Below, one piece after another: positions 47,382 to 56,547 of a stretch of 64,000 nt of DNA (the stretch's first letter is position 1; each line of letters starts with the position of its first letter). The translations under genes were made by a program, and so were the position numbers. Location: the NCBI RefSeq assembly GCF_008704395.1, contig NZ_CP023695.1:2480001-2544000 (forward strand), written 5' to 3'. A model generated the notes under the pieces. The model worked only from the letters and a program-made list of their open reading frames with translations, ran no database searches and was not told the origin of the DNA. The DNA comes from Streptomyces alboniger (lineage in GTDB: Bacteria; Actinomycetota; Actinomycetes; Streptomycetales; Streptomycetaceae).

Positions 47382-48158
47382 ATGACGGTAGTCACCCGTG
47401 CCCGCTTCACCGGCCGTACCGCCCTCGTCACCGGCGGCGGATCCGGCCTCGGCCGCGCCATGGCCCTCGCGTTCGCCGCCGAGGGGGCGAACGTCGTCGT
47501 GGCCGGCCGCACCGAGGTCCCCCTGAAGGAGACCGTGGCCCTCATCGAGGAGGCGGGCGGCACGGCCCTCGCCGTCACCGCCGACGTCTCCCGCTCGGCC
47601 GACCTGGCCGAGCTGGTCGCGGCGGCCGTGGACCGCTTCGGCTCCCTGGACGTCGCCGTCAACAACGCGGGCGTCCTGCGCGCCGGCCAGCCGGTCGCCG
47701 ATCTGCCCGAGGAGGACTGGCGCACGATGCTCGACATCAATGTCACCGGCGTCCTGCTGGCGCTCCAGGCGGAGGTCAGGCAGATGCGTACGCAGGCCGC
47801 GGGCGGCACGATAGTGAACATCGGCTCGACGCTGGGCGCCCACAGCAGCATCCCCGGCCTGGCCGCCTACGGCGCGACCAAGGCGGCCGTCTCCGCGCTG
47901 AGCCGCGCGGCCGCCGCCGAGCACATCCGTGACGAGGTCCGCATCAACACCGTCAGCCCGGGCTCCTCCGACACCTCGATGTCGTTCCGGCGCGGCGAGA
48001 CCGAGGAGGACCGTGCGGCGCGGATGAAGGAGCAGACGCCGCTGGGCCGGGTGTCGACGACCGAGGAGATCGCCGCGGCCGTGCTGTATCTCGCCTCGGA
48101 CGAGTCCGGTTCCGTGGTCGGCGCGGACCTGGTGGTCGACGGCGGCGCGGCGGCCTGA
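47382..48158 (+). CDS. Short-chain dehydrogenase/reductase
   Basis: A 258-residue classical SDR. The cofactor loop ALVTGGGSGLGRAMALAF (about 14-31), NNAGVLRAG near 90, the catalytic Ser in NIGSTLGAHSS and the Y-x3-K pair in AAYGATKAAVSAL near 165 are intact. The C-terminal VVGADLVVDGGAAA is typical. The Arg in VVAGRTE after beta-2 favours NADP(H). It is the likely target of the TetR regulator just upstream, a common arrangement for detoxification of aldehydes, ketones or quinones. The substrate is unknown. Confidence 0.93.
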   Translation: MTVVTRARFTGRTALVTGGGSGLGRAMALAFAAEGANVVVAGRTEVPLKETVALIEEAGGTALAVTADVSRSADLAELVAAAVDRFGSLDVAVNNAGVLRAGQPVADLPEEDWRTMLDINVTGVLLALQAEVRQMRTQAAGGTIVNIGSTLGAHSSIPGLAAYGATKAAVSALSRAAAAEHIRDEVRINTVSPGSSDTSMSFRRGETEEDRAARMKEQTPLGRVSTTEEIAAAVLYLASDESGSVVGADLVVDGGAAA

Positions 48159-48166
48159 GAGCCCGC

Positions 48167-48742
48167 CTACCGCAGGTCCGACGCCTCGAACACCCCCCGC
48201 GCCGCCGCCCCGTCGACGCGCGCCGTGAGGCGGTGCAGCTCGGCGCAGCCGGTTCTGAGCAGCCCCGCCTCCCGCGCGTCGCGGGCCCCGCGGTCCAGCC
48301 GGTGCAGCAGCAGCGGGTTGTCGACGAGGACCTGCGGGTCCAGTTCGACGCGGTTGCCGAGCGAGTCGCACAGGACGAGGCGGTCGGCGACGCCCTCGTT
48401 GTGCCGTACGGCGGTCAGCAGACCGGTGCAGACGTGCCGACGGCGCACGAGGCCCCGCACGGCGAGCCAGCCGGGGCCCGCCGTCACCCGCGCGGGGTGC
48501 AGCACCACGTACAGGAGTACGGAGAGTCCCGCCCACAGGGCGAGGCGGGCGCGGCCGAGCGTGCCGTTGGCCAGGTCGAGGAGGATTACGAGCACGAGCA
48601 GCCCGAGCGAGCAGAGGACCGCCGCCCGCACGTCCGCCACCCAATTCCGGTCGATCACGGTCTCCGCCGCGCCCACGTAAACGCCCTCGCCCCGCGCCGT
48701 GCCGCGCCCGGCGGGCTCCCGTGTCGTCCCGTTGTGTCCCAT
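48167..48742 (-). CDS. Two-helix membrane protein with PH-like C-terminal domain
   Basis: A 191-residue hypothetical protein, start at ATG 48742 (MGHNGTTREP). Two adjacent membrane helices at about 38-56 and 65-82 (VLCSLGLLVLVILLDLANG and ARLALWAGLSVLLYVVLHP) are followed by a soluble domain with TAGPGWLAVRGLVRRRHVC and LVLCDSLGNRVELDP. These look like the short bacterial PH-like domain proteins of actinobacteria. The ending (ARVDGAAARGVFEASDLR) is variable. It is convergent with the SDR gene with 8 bp between stops. No function can be given. Confidence 0.8.
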   Translation of the reverse strand: MGHNGTTREPAGRGTARGEGVYVGAAETVIDRNWVADVRAAVLCSLGLLVLVILLDLANGTLGRARLALWAGLSVLLYVVLHPARVTAGPGWLAVRGLVRRRHVCTGLLTAVRHNEGVADRLVLCDSLGNRVELDPQVLVDNPLLLHRLDRGARDAREAGLLRTGCAELHRLTARVDGAAARGVFEASDLR

Positions 48743-48943
48743 GTGCGGCACGCTAGGTCGGCCGCGCGGCCTCCCGCCCCGGCGTTGACGCGCCGCATAC
48801 ACCCGAGCGGCCTCCCTTGACGGAACGCTGACACTCGGCCGCAACGCCCCTGTCGTAATCACCCCGCATGGTTGATCGTTGGGCCGATACGTACGAGAAC
48901 GACACGTACGTCAACTCCGACCTCACGCAAGGGGACGACGGGC

Positions 48944-50200
48944 ATGACCATCAGCCGCAGGACACTGCTCGCAACCGGCGCCGCGCTCGGACTGTTCACC
49001 GCGTGCGGGTCCATCACCGGCCGTGGCGGCGGGGGTTCGGGCGGGGACGGCCCGCGGCTCGCGCAGTGGTACCACCAGTACGGCGAAGCGGGCACCGAAC
49101 AGGCCGTGAAGCGCTACGCCGCCGCGTACGAGAAGGCGGACGTCGCCGTGCAGTGGCGGCCCGGCAACTACGACGAGCAGACCGCCGCGGCGCTGCTCAC
49201 CGACTCCGGGCCCGATGTCTTCGAGGTCAACGGCCCCAGCCTGGACCAGATCCAGGGCGGCCAGGTCGTCGACCTCACCGACCTCTTCGAGGGCGTACGG
49301 GACGACTTCAACCCGGCGGTCCTCGCCCCGAAGACGTACGACGGGAGGATCTGGGCGGTCCCCCAGGTCGTCGACATGCAGCTGCTCTATTACCGCAGGA
49401 GCCTGCTCGACGACGCCGGCGTGCGGCCGCCGAGGAGCCTGGACGAGTTGGTCGACGCGGCGAAGGCGCTGACCACGAAGGACGTGAAGGGCCTCTTCCT
49501 CGGCAACGACGGCGGGGCGGGCGCGCTCGGCATCACCCCGCTGTACGCGGCGGGCCTGTCCTGCGTCACGAAGGACGGCGAGGTCGGCTTCGACGACCCG
49601 GCCGCCGCCCGCGCCCTGGGCAAGCTGCGCCAGCTGTACGCCGACAAGTCGCTGCTGCTGGGCGCGCCCGCCGACTGGTCGGACCCGTCGGCGTTCACGC
49701 AGGAGCTGACCGCCATGCAGTGGTGCGGCCTGTGGGCGCTGCCCGCGGTCAAGAAGGAGCTGGGTGACGACTTCGGTGTCCTCGCGCTGCCCGCCGACGG
49801 TCCGGGCGGCAGGCCCGCACTGCCCGTGGGGGCGTATGGCGCCGCGGTGAGCGCCCGCAGCGACCACAAGAAGGAGGCGAAGGACTTCCTGAAGTGGCTG
49901 TGGATCGACAAGGAGGAGTACCAGGAGGACTTCGCGCTCTCCTACGGCTTCCACATCCCGGCCAGGCTCTCCCTCGCCAAGAAGGCCGACAAGCTGAAGG
50001 AGGGCCCGGCCGCGGACGCCGTGCGCTTCTCCACCGAGTACGGCTACGCCGAGCCGCTGCTGTGGACGCCCGCGAGCCGCACCGCGTACCAGGACGCGCT
50101 GAGCCGGATCATCAAGTCGGGCGCGAACGCGGAGAGCGAACTGAAGACGGTGGTGCGCGAGGTCCGGGCCGAGCTGGCCCGGGTGAAGAAGAAGTCATGA
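48944..50200 (+). CDS. Sugar ABC transporter substrate-binding lipoprotein
   Basis: A 418-residue family 1 extracellular solute-binding protein. It has a twin-arginine-like N-terminus (TISRRTLLATG) and a lipobox ending at Cys21 (LFTAC). The mature protein has the usual two-lobe pattern, with AQWYHQYGEAGTEQAVKRYA, WAVPQVVDMQLLYYRRSLLDD and VGAYGAAVSARSDHKKEA. I chose ATG 48944 with AAGGGG upstream; a longer in-frame reading from 48872 is Thr/Arg-rich and not signal-like. It opens an operon with two permeases and is likely to bind an oligosaccharide. No ATPase is encoded here, so a shared MsiK-type ATPase would be needed. Confidence 0.92.
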   Translation: MTISRRTLLATGAALGLFTACGSITGRGGGGSGGDGPRLAQWYHQYGEAGTEQAVKRYAAAYEKADVAVQWRPGNYDEQTAAALLTDSGPDVFEVNGPSLDQIQGGQVVDLTDLFEGVRDDFNPAVLAPKTYDGRIWAVPQVVDMQLLYYRRSLLDDAGVRPPRSLDELVDAAKALTTKDVKGLFLGNDGGAGALGITPLYAAGLSCVTKDGEVGFDDPAAARALGKLRQLYADKSLLLGAPADWSDPSAFTQELTAMQWCGLWALPAVKKELGDDFGVLALPADGPGGRPALPVGAYGAAVSARSDHKKEAKDFLKWLWIDKEEYQEDFALSYGFHIPARLSLAKKADKLKEGPAADAVRFSTEYGYAEPLLWTPASRTAYQDALSRIIKSGANAESELKTVVREVRAELARVKKKS

Positions 50201-51126
50201 GGGGTGCGTCGCGGGCGCGGCAGCCGCTCGGCACCCAGAACCGCACGCTCTGGTTCTGGGTCTTCGTCGGCCCCTTCGCGCTCGGCCTGGTCCTCTTCAC
50301 GTACGTACCGCTCGCCTGGAGCGTCTACCTCAGCTTCTTCGACGCCCACAACACCGTCTCGCCGACGGAGTTCGTCGGCCTTGACAACTACACGTCGATG
50401 CTGCGGAACGACGCGTTCACCGACAGTCTCGTCACCTTCGCGGTCTTCTCGGCGTTCATCGTGCCGACGACGTTCGTGCTGTCGCTCGCGCTCGCGCTGA
50501 TGGTGAACAGGACGCGCCGCGCTCAGGCGTTCTTCCGGTCGGTCTTCTTCCTCCCCGCGGCGTGCAGTTACGTCGTGGCGGCGCTGATCTGGAAGCTGTC
50601 GATCTTCAACGGGGTGCGGTTCGGGCTCGCCAACACCGTCCTCGGCTGGTTCGGCGCCGAGCAGGTCGCCTGGCTCTCGACCACCCAGCCGCCCTGGTAC
50701 TGGCTGGTCATCGTCACCGTGCGGCTCTGGCTGCAAGCGGGCTTCTACATGATCCTGTTCCTTGCGGGCCTCCAGCGGATCTCGCCCACCCTCTACGAGG
50801 CGGCGGCGGTGGACGGGGCGCGGCCCGGCTGGCAGGTGCTGCGCCACATCACGCTCCCGCAGCTGCGCGCGACCTCGGTCGCCGTGACGCTGCTGCTCGT
50901 CATCAACGCGTTCCAGGCCTTCGACGAGTTCTACAACCTGCTCTCGGACTCCCGCGGCTACCCGCCCTACGCCCGTCCGCCGCTCGTCTACCTCTACTAC
51001 ACGGCGCTCGGCCAGGGGCAGAACCTCGGGCTCGGCAGCGCGGGCGCGGTGCTCCTCGCGCTGATCATCGCGGTGGTCACGGTCGGCCAGGCACGCTGGT
51101 TCGGCCTGGGCCGGAAGGAGGACTGA
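50197..51126 (+). CDS. Sugar ABC transporter permease, MalF type
   Basis: A 309-residue permease with six membrane helices and the cytoplasmic EAA loop YEAAAVDGARPGWQVLRHIT near 203-222, which docks to the ATPase. The starting segment LWFWVFVGPFALGLVLFTYV is the first helix. The ATG overlaps the binding-protein stop (ATGA). No large periplasmic loop is present, unlike E. coli MalF, which is normal for this family in actinobacteria. Confidence 0.93.
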   Translation: MRGASRARQPLGTQNRTLWFWVFVGPFALGLVLFTYVPLAWSVYLSFFDAHNTVSPTEFVGLDNYTSMLRNDAFTDSLVTFAVFSAFIVPTTFVLSLALALMVNRTRRAQAFFRSVFFLPAACSYVVAALIWKLSIFNGVRFGLANTVLGWFGAEQVAWLSTTQPPWYWLVIVTVRLWLQAGFYMILFLAGLQRISPTLYEAAAVDGARPGWQVLRHITLPQLRATSVAVTLLLVINAFQAFDEFYNLLSDSRGYPPYARPPLVYLYYTALGQGQNLGLGSAGAVLLALIIAVVTVGQARWFGLGRKED

Positions 51127-51131
51127 GCACG

Positions 51132-51968
51132 ATGGACGACGCCCTGGTCCGGGTGGGCCGCGCGCTGCGGGCGGTCCTGCTGATCGCCCTCGCGCTGCTC
51201 TTCCTGATCCCCTTCTACCTCCTCGTACGCAACGGCCTCGCGTCCGAGGACGACATCACCTCCCCCGACTGGACGTTCTTCCCGTCCACCCTGCACTGGT
51301 CGAACCTCTCGGAGCTGTTCGCCGATCCGGCGGTGCCGATGGCGCGCGCCCTGCTCAACTCGACGCTGATCGCGGTCGCGACGACCCTCGGCACCCTCCT
51401 CCTCGCCTCGCTCGCCGGGTACGGCCTGGCACGCATCCCCTACCGCCACGCCGACCGGGTCTTCTACGCGATCCTCGGCACGATGATGGTCCCGGCCGCC
51501 GTCACCTTCGTCCCGAGCTTCGTCCTCGTCTCGTCCCTCGGCTGGGTCTCGACGCTGCGCGGCCTGATCGTCCCGACGCTCTTCTCGGCCTTCGCGTGCT
51601 TCGTCTTCCGGCAGTACTTCCTGGGTTTCCCGAGGGAGCTGGAGGACGCGGCACGCGTGGACGGCCTCGGCTACTGGCGTACGTACTGGCGTGTGGTCGT
51701 CCCGAACTCCCGCCCCGTCTTCGCGGCCGTCGGCACGATCGTGTTCATCGGCGCGTGGAACTCCTTCCTGTGGCCCCTGGTGATCGGCCAGGACCGCGAC
51801 GCGTGGACGGTCCAGGTGGCGCTGGCCACGTTCACGACATCGCAGGTCATCCGCCTGCACGAACTGTTCGTCGCGGCGGCCGTCTCGATCGTGCCGCTGC
51901 TGGTGGTGTTCCTGTTCCTCCAGCGGTGGATCGTGGCGGGGGTGGAGAGGTCGGGGATCGACGACTGA
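51132..51968 (+). CDS. Sugar ABC transporter permease, MalG type
   Basis: A 278-residue permease with six helices and an EAA loop LEDAARVDGLGYWRTYWRVV near 173-192. It starts 5 bp after the first permease and pairs with it in the membrane. The operon ends here, 34 bp before the convergent end of an unrelated 743-residue gene that separates it from the hydrolase genes. Confidence 0.93.
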   Translation: MDDALVRVGRALRAVLLIALALLFLIPFYLLVRNGLASEDDITSPDWTFFPSTLHWSNLSELFADPAVPMARALLNSTLIAVATTLGTLLLASLAGYGLARIPYRHADRVFYAILGTMMVPAAVTFVPSFVLVSSLGWVSTLRGLIVPTLFSAFACFVFRQYFLGFPRELEDAARVDGLGYWRTYWRVVVPNSRPVFAAVGTIVFIGAWNSFLWPLVIGQDRDAWTVQVALATFTTSQVIRLHELFVAAAVSIVPLLVVFLFLQRWIVAGVERSGIDD

Positions 51969-52002
51969 GGGGCCTTCGCTCCCCGAGGGGACTTACGCCG
52001 CG

Positions 52003-54234
52003 TCAGGCCGGTTCCGTCATGTCCTCCATGAGTTCGGGGAGCTTGCGCAGCCTGGAGACGGTCTGGTTGAGGAGGCGCACCGTCGCGTCGGCCTGCTGCC
52101 GCCCGATGGGTCGGCCGACGGAGGTGGCACGGGCCTGCTCCCTCAGCTTCTCCAGGAGGTCGCCGGCTTCGGCGGACGTCTGGTGCAGCCGGCGGATGCG
52201 CTCCTCGACGCGGGACACCAGGGCGTCGACGGTGGGTTCCTCGGCCGGGTCCGGGTCCGGCTCCGTGGCCTCCGCCGGTCCCTGGGCCCCCACCGGCTCC
52301 TCGGCCCCCGCCCGTCCCGCGTCTCCCACCGGCTCCTCGGAGTCGGCCGGTTGCCCGGCTTCGACCGGAGGCTCATGGAGCGACGACGGCCAGCGGCCGG
52401 GCGTGGGAAGCGTGGCCGGTGCCGAGGGGGCCGGGGCGGGGCCCGACGGCGCCGCTGTCTTGCGGCGCCGCGTGCCGTTCTCCTTCGGGAACTCCCTGTC
52501 GAACCAGAAGGCGGACATCTCCCGGCCCGGCATCGCCTTTCCCGAGACGCTGACCTGCCACGGCATCCGGTCACCGTCGTCCATCGCGGCGACCAGCTCC
52601 TTCAGCACCCCCACCGCCATCATGCGGCTCTTCTCGTACCGCAGGGCCTGGAGCGAGTTCGTCACACCGCGCCGGGAGCGGCGCATCCGCTCCCCCGCGT
52701 CGCCGATCACCTCCTGGCCGTCGAGCGAGCCCCGGTCGGCCTCGATGATGCCGAAGGAGGCCAGCCAGTGGGCGGCCCGGTAGGAGACCAGTTCCTCGAA
52801 GGCGGCGTCGTCGGTGTCCGCGGTCGCGAGCAGGTCCGGGAGCCTGCGCCCGGAGAGGACGATGCCCTCCCGGGCCTTGGTGCCGAAGATCTGCCCGATG
52901 CGCGGGTTCCAGGGCTTCGGGTAGCTCTCGGAGGTGAGGGCCGACCAGGTCGTGGCGCGCTGATGGATCTCCGTCTTGCTGAGCTGGGACGGCGGGTTCT
53001 CGCTGAGCGCGCGCCGCAGCAGGTGCCGCCTGGTCGCGTCCGCGGGGAACAGTTCCTGGAGCAGCTTCATGGACCGCAGGTCGCGCAGCTCGGAGACCGC
53101 CATGTCCGGTGTGGCGTCCGGGAGTTCCCGGATGGGGGCGAGACCGGACAGCACCTCCGCCGTCTTCTCGCCCATCACTCCCTGGGCCACGTACATGCCC
53201 AGCACGCTGCGCCCGAGCGCACGCGAACGGTTGATGGGGTCGAACTCCAGCGGCGGATGCACGTGGTCGCGCCGGTTGTTCATCTGCACGATGCGGTAGA
53301 GCCGCTGCGGGGTCGGTGTGCCGATCACCAGATGGGCGTCCACCACGGCGATGGCCGCCGCGCGACGGGCCCGTGAACCGCTCGTGGGGTCGAGGTCGTC
53401 CGCTGCCTCCCCGTACTCCTTGTTGAGCAGAGCGGAGAACTCCGTGAGCCAGATATGGGGGTCGCAGATGACGTCGTCGCCGTCCCTGCCCAGCTTCTCC
53501 GCGGGGACACCGGCGAGCACCTCACCGGAACTCAACCGGAAAATCGACTGACGCTTTTGCGTTCGATTATTTCCGCGGACGGCCATCCAGCCCCAATAGG
53601 CGGAAGGATGACGCGGATTGCCGTCGGAATCCTTTTCCGGTTCCTCTTCCAGGCGCACCTGTTGGGGGACGTACATTCCGGGGTCCTGCTGACCGTTGAG
53701 GACGAGATCCTCCTCCAGGTCGTAGGGGCGGACCCGGTCCACGCGCATGAGGGCGTTCGCCGCGTCCTCCGCGTTCATCATCAGCGCGTGCCTGTTGGGG
53801 ACCACGCTCTCCAGGGCGGCGAGATAGGTCTCGCTGCCGTCGCCGACGACTCCCTTCCACGGCCGCACCGGGGCCAGCGTCCGTTCCGTGGACTGCCCGA
53901 CCGTCGGGTCGGCCATGGAGCGCCAGATCGAACTGATCCGTTCGTTGTGTCCCCACTGCACGCCCCCGACGCCGTGCATGCGGACCAGGGCGACGACCAT
54001 GTCACCGGCGTCGGTGCGCACGCGGCGCACCGCGCTCCCCTTGAGCCTGCGTACGCCATTGGCGTCCGCCTCGCTCAGTGTCTCCTCGGGGTCGACGATG
54101 AACGGGGCCACGTTCTCCAGCGCCCCGCGGGGCAGGTTGACCCCGTCGGTCGCCAGCACGGCCTCGATCCAGGCCTCTTGCCGGTCCCGTGACACCGGCG
54201 CCGGAAATGGCCCCTCGGCGGTGAGCTGCCCCAT
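52003..54234 (-). CDS. Unrecognised 743-aa protein with a ParB/DndB-like segment
   Basis: A large cytoplasmic protein I cannot place with confidence. ATG 54234 was chosen because GGGGAG lies 7 nt upstream. Around residues 163-233, a segment with RVRPYDLEEDL, VPQQVRLEEEP and then MAVRGNNRTQKRQSIFRL resembles the ParB/DGQHR fold, where an R-G-N-N-R stretch would stand for the DGQHR or GERR motif seen in DndB/ParB-like nucleases. Residues 255-590 are helical and basic. A Pro/Ala/Glu linker (595-668) leads to a C-terminal predicted coiled coil (669-735). It is the only gene on its strand between sugar permeases and hydrolases and interrupts that locus. A role in DNA binding or defence is a guess from the ParB-like segment only. 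Confidence 0.8.
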   Translation of the reverse strand: MGQLTAEGPFPAPVSRDRQEAWIEAVLATDGVNLPRGALENVAPFIVDPEETLSEADANGVRRLKGSAVRRVRTDAGDMVVALVRMHGVGGVQWGHNERISSIWRSMADPTVGQSTERTLAPVRPWKGVVGDGSETYLAALESVVPNRHALMMNAEDAANALMRVDRVRPYDLEEDLVLNGQQDPGMYVPQQVRLEEEPEKDSDGNPRHPSAYWGWMAVRGNNRTQKRQSIFRLSSGEVLAGVPAEKLGRDGDDVICDPHIWLTEFSALLNKEYGEAADDLDPTSGSRARRAAAIAVVDAHLVIGTPTPQRLYRIVQMNNRRDHVHPPLEFDPINRSRALGRSVLGMYVAQGVMGEKTAEVLSGLAPIRELPDATPDMAVSELRDLRSMKLLQELFPADATRRHLLRRALSENPPSQLSKTEIHQRATTWSALTSESYPKPWNPRIGQIFGTKAREGIVLSGRRLPDLLATADTDDAAFEELVSYRAAHWLASFGIIEADRGSLDGQEVIGDAGERMRRSRRGVTNSLQALRYEKSRMMAVGVLKELVAAMDDGDRMPWQVSVSGKAMPGREMSAFWFDREFPKENGTRRRKTAAPSGPAPAPSAPATLPTPGRWPSSLHEPPVEAGQPADSEEPVGDAGRAGAEEPVGAQGPAEATEPDPDPAEEPTVDALVSRVEERIRRLHQTSAEAGDLLEKLREQARATSVGRPIGRQQADATVRLLNQTVSRLRKLPELMEDMTEPA

Positions 54235-54364
54235 ACCGCGTCTCCCCTGCTGATTCTTTTCGGCCTCCGTCGATTCGGAGACCGGTGAGGGCAACACGCT
54301 CGCAGGATCAACTCGCCATTCATAGCACGGTGTTATTAGCAAACCCCTTCGAGCGGTCCGGGGA

Positions 54365-54404
54365 GACGGCGAGCGCGCCAGGAGGACGGCGAGCGGGCCA
54401 GTGG
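54365..54404. repeat. 20-bp tandem duplication in the upstream region of the 743-aa gene
   Basis: GACGGCGAGCGCGCCAGGAG at 54365-54384 is followed directly by GACGGCGAGCGGGCCAGTGG at 54385-54404, three mismatches. It lies in the 276-bp spacer, which also has AT-rich stretches (TGTTATTAGCAAA at 54331-54343 and near 54460). Confidence 0.75.
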
Positions 54405-54510
54405 GACGCGCCTTAGGAAAACAAAGGGGGGTCAGGGGCGGGGAATTCCCGAACAGATTTACGCTATTGACTATGTGCCCTTGACTAGGCAAAGGCCTCG
54501 CGGTAATCGC

Positions 54511-56547
54511 TCACGCCCCGCCCACCGCCGTCAGCAACGCCAACGGAGCCGCCGCCGAGCGCGACTCCAGGACGCACGCGTGCGGATACGGCACCGGCAC
54601 CGGGTACGCCCCCTTGTCGTAGCCCGCGAGGACCTCCGGGAGACGGCCGTCCGCTGTGGTGGCGGCGGAGACGAGGGCGCGGGCGACCGCGCGGGCCTCG
54701 TCGTGCAGGCCGTAGCGCGCGAGCCCCAGCGCGATCAGCGCGTTGTCGTGCGGCCACACCGAGCCCCGGTGGTACGACAGCGGGTGGAACGCGGGCTGCC
54801 CGGCCGCGACCGTCCGCACGCCCCAGCCCGAGAAGAAGTCGGGCTCCAGGAGGCGGCGGCCCACCGTCTCGCCGTACTCCTTGTCGAGCAGCCCGGACCA
54901 CAGCAGATGCCCCGCGTCCGAGGCGAGCGCGTCGACCTGGCGGCCCTCGCCGTCCAGGGCGAGCGCGGGGAAGCCCTGCCCCGGCATCCAGAAGTCCCGC
55001 TGGAAGCGCTCCCGCAGATCGCCCGCCGCCTGCGCGAGCAGATCCGCGTACACCGTGTCGTCCCAGACGGTCCGCGCCAGCCAGGCGGTGCGGCACAGGG
55101 CGTCGTACGCGTAGCCCTGCGCGCCCGCCGCCATGACCGGCCCGCTCGCCCGGGTGCCGTCGGCGGAGCAGATCGCGCCGGGCGAGTCCTTCCAGTTCTG
55201 GTTGGCGAGGCCGCCCTCGTCCGCGCGGTAGACGAGGTAGCCGCGCGAGGTGAGCCCGCCGTGGTCGAGCATCCAGCCGACGGCGGCGCGCGCGGCGGGC
55301 TCCAGGCGGCGGGCGAGCGCGCGGTCCCCGGTGTGTTCCGTGTACGCGCCGAGCAGCACGAGGAACAGTGGCGTCGCGTCGACCGAGCCGTAGTAGCGCC
55401 CGAACGGCACCTGCCCGAAGTGCGCGAGTTCGCCCTGCCGCACCTCGTGCACGATCTTCCCTGGCTGGGCGACGGCGCCCGCGACGGCCTCGGCGGCCTG
55501 CGTCGCGGCCAGCGCGGGCAGCGTCGCGGCGGCCAGGCGCGGCACATACGGGAGCGCGAAGAGCGAGGTCAGCAGGGCGTCGCGGCCCAGCAGCGTGAGG
55601 AACCACGGCACGCCCGCGCCGGGCACGCTCAGCTCCTCGCCGTCCGGTCCCGGCGCCGGGACCTGGAGCACGGCGAGATCCGCGAGACCGCGCGCGCACG
55701 CGTCGGCGAGAGCGGGCCACCGGGTGGGCAGGGCGACGCCGGACACGAAGTCCGCCTGGGAGGCGGCCTGTTGGCGTACTGCCTCGGCGGGCGAGCCCGG
55801 TACGCGGGGCCCGGCCGCCTCGTGCGGATACGCGGCGGCACTCAGTGCCACCTCGGTCGAGCCGTGCGGTTCGAGCTCCAGCGTCCATACGAGGCGACGC
55901 GCACCGCCGCCGGTCTCCTCGACGGCGTCGGGGCCCGGGTCGGCCGTCACCGCCGTCCGCGCCCGCCATTCGCCGCGCCGGTAGCGGAACTCGACCCCCG
56001 TGAGACCGGCACCGCGGCGTCCCGCGCCTCCCACATCTCCCCCGCCTCCGCCGCCTCCCTCGCCTCCCTCGCCTCCCTCGCTGATCGGCCGCCGGGACCT
56101 GACCGCGCCCTGTTTGGCGTACGTCCGGTGGTCGGCGCGCAGTTCGAACTGGTCGGTGAAGTCGGCGTCCACGGTCAGCGCGATGTGCACCCGCGTCGGC
56201 ACCGGCCGGTTGCTCACCACCCGCAGGGCCTCCACGAACGCCCCGTCGGACACGGCCTGTTCGCGCAGGACCGTGTACGCGGGCGGCTCCTGGCGGCCGC
56301 CGCGCGGCACGAGTACGCAGCGCGCCGCGCCGGCGCCGGCCTCCGAGGTGTCCACCGGGGCGAGGACCTCGGGCACGGCCCCGTCGACGGTCAGCTGCCA
56401 GCGGCTCAGGTGCCGTGCGTCGCGTACGAACAGGCCGTCCGGGCCCGCGCCGCCCCCGCGCACCCCGCCGACCCCGCTGATGTCGCCGCCCGCGCCGACG
56501 GCCGCGAACGTCCGCCCACGCACCAGCAGCCGATGCCGGTCGCTCAT
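54511..56547 (-). CDS. Glycogen-debranching-type (alpha/alpha)6 hydrolase
   Basis: A 678-residue protein of the amylo-alpha-1,6-glucosidase/glycogen debranching N-terminal domain family. The N-terminal beta-rich domain (about 1-250) begins HRLLVRGRTFAAV and carries the GLFVRDARHLSRWQLTVDG signature. A Gly/Glu-rich low-complexity insert follows at about 155-175. The catalytic barrel includes PWFLTLLGRDALLTSLFAL, NQNWKDSP and YHRGSVWPHDNALIALGLA with acidic residues suited to an inverting hydrolase. It overlaps the upstream hydrolase by 4 nt. The ABC permeases and ROK regulator nearby suggest it acts on an imported oligosaccharide. Confidence 0.88.
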   Translation of the reverse strand: MSDRHRLLVRGRTFAAVGAGGDISGVGGVRGGGAGPDGLFVRDARHLSRWQLTVDGAVPEVLAPVDTSEAGAGAARCVLVPRGGRQEPPAYTVLREQAVSDGAFVEALRVVSNRPVPTRVHIALTVDADFTDQFELRADHRTYAKQGAVRSRRPISEGGEGGEGGGGGGGDVGGAGRRGAGLTGVEFRYRRGEWRARTAVTADPGPDAVEETGGGARRLVWTLELEPHGSTEVALSAAAYPHEAAGPRVPGSPAEAVRQQAASQADFVSGVALPTRWPALADACARGLADLAVLQVPAPGPDGEELSVPGAGVPWFLTLLGRDALLTSLFALPYVPRLAAATLPALAATQAAEAVAGAVAQPGKIVHEVRQGELAHFGQVPFGRYYGSVDATPLFLVLLGAYTEHTGDRALARRLEPAARAAVGWMLDHGGLTSRGYLVYRADEGGLANQNWKDSPGAICSADGTRASGPVMAAGAQGYAYDALCRTAWLARTVWDDTVYADLLAQAAGDLRERFQRDFWMPGQGFPALALDGEGRQVDALASDAGHLLWSGLLDKEYGETVGRRLLEPDFFSGWGVRTVAAGQPAFHPLSYHRGSVWPHDNALIALGLARYGLHDEARAVARALVSAATTADGRLPEVLAGYDKGAYPVPVPYPHACVLESRSAAAPLALLTAVGGA

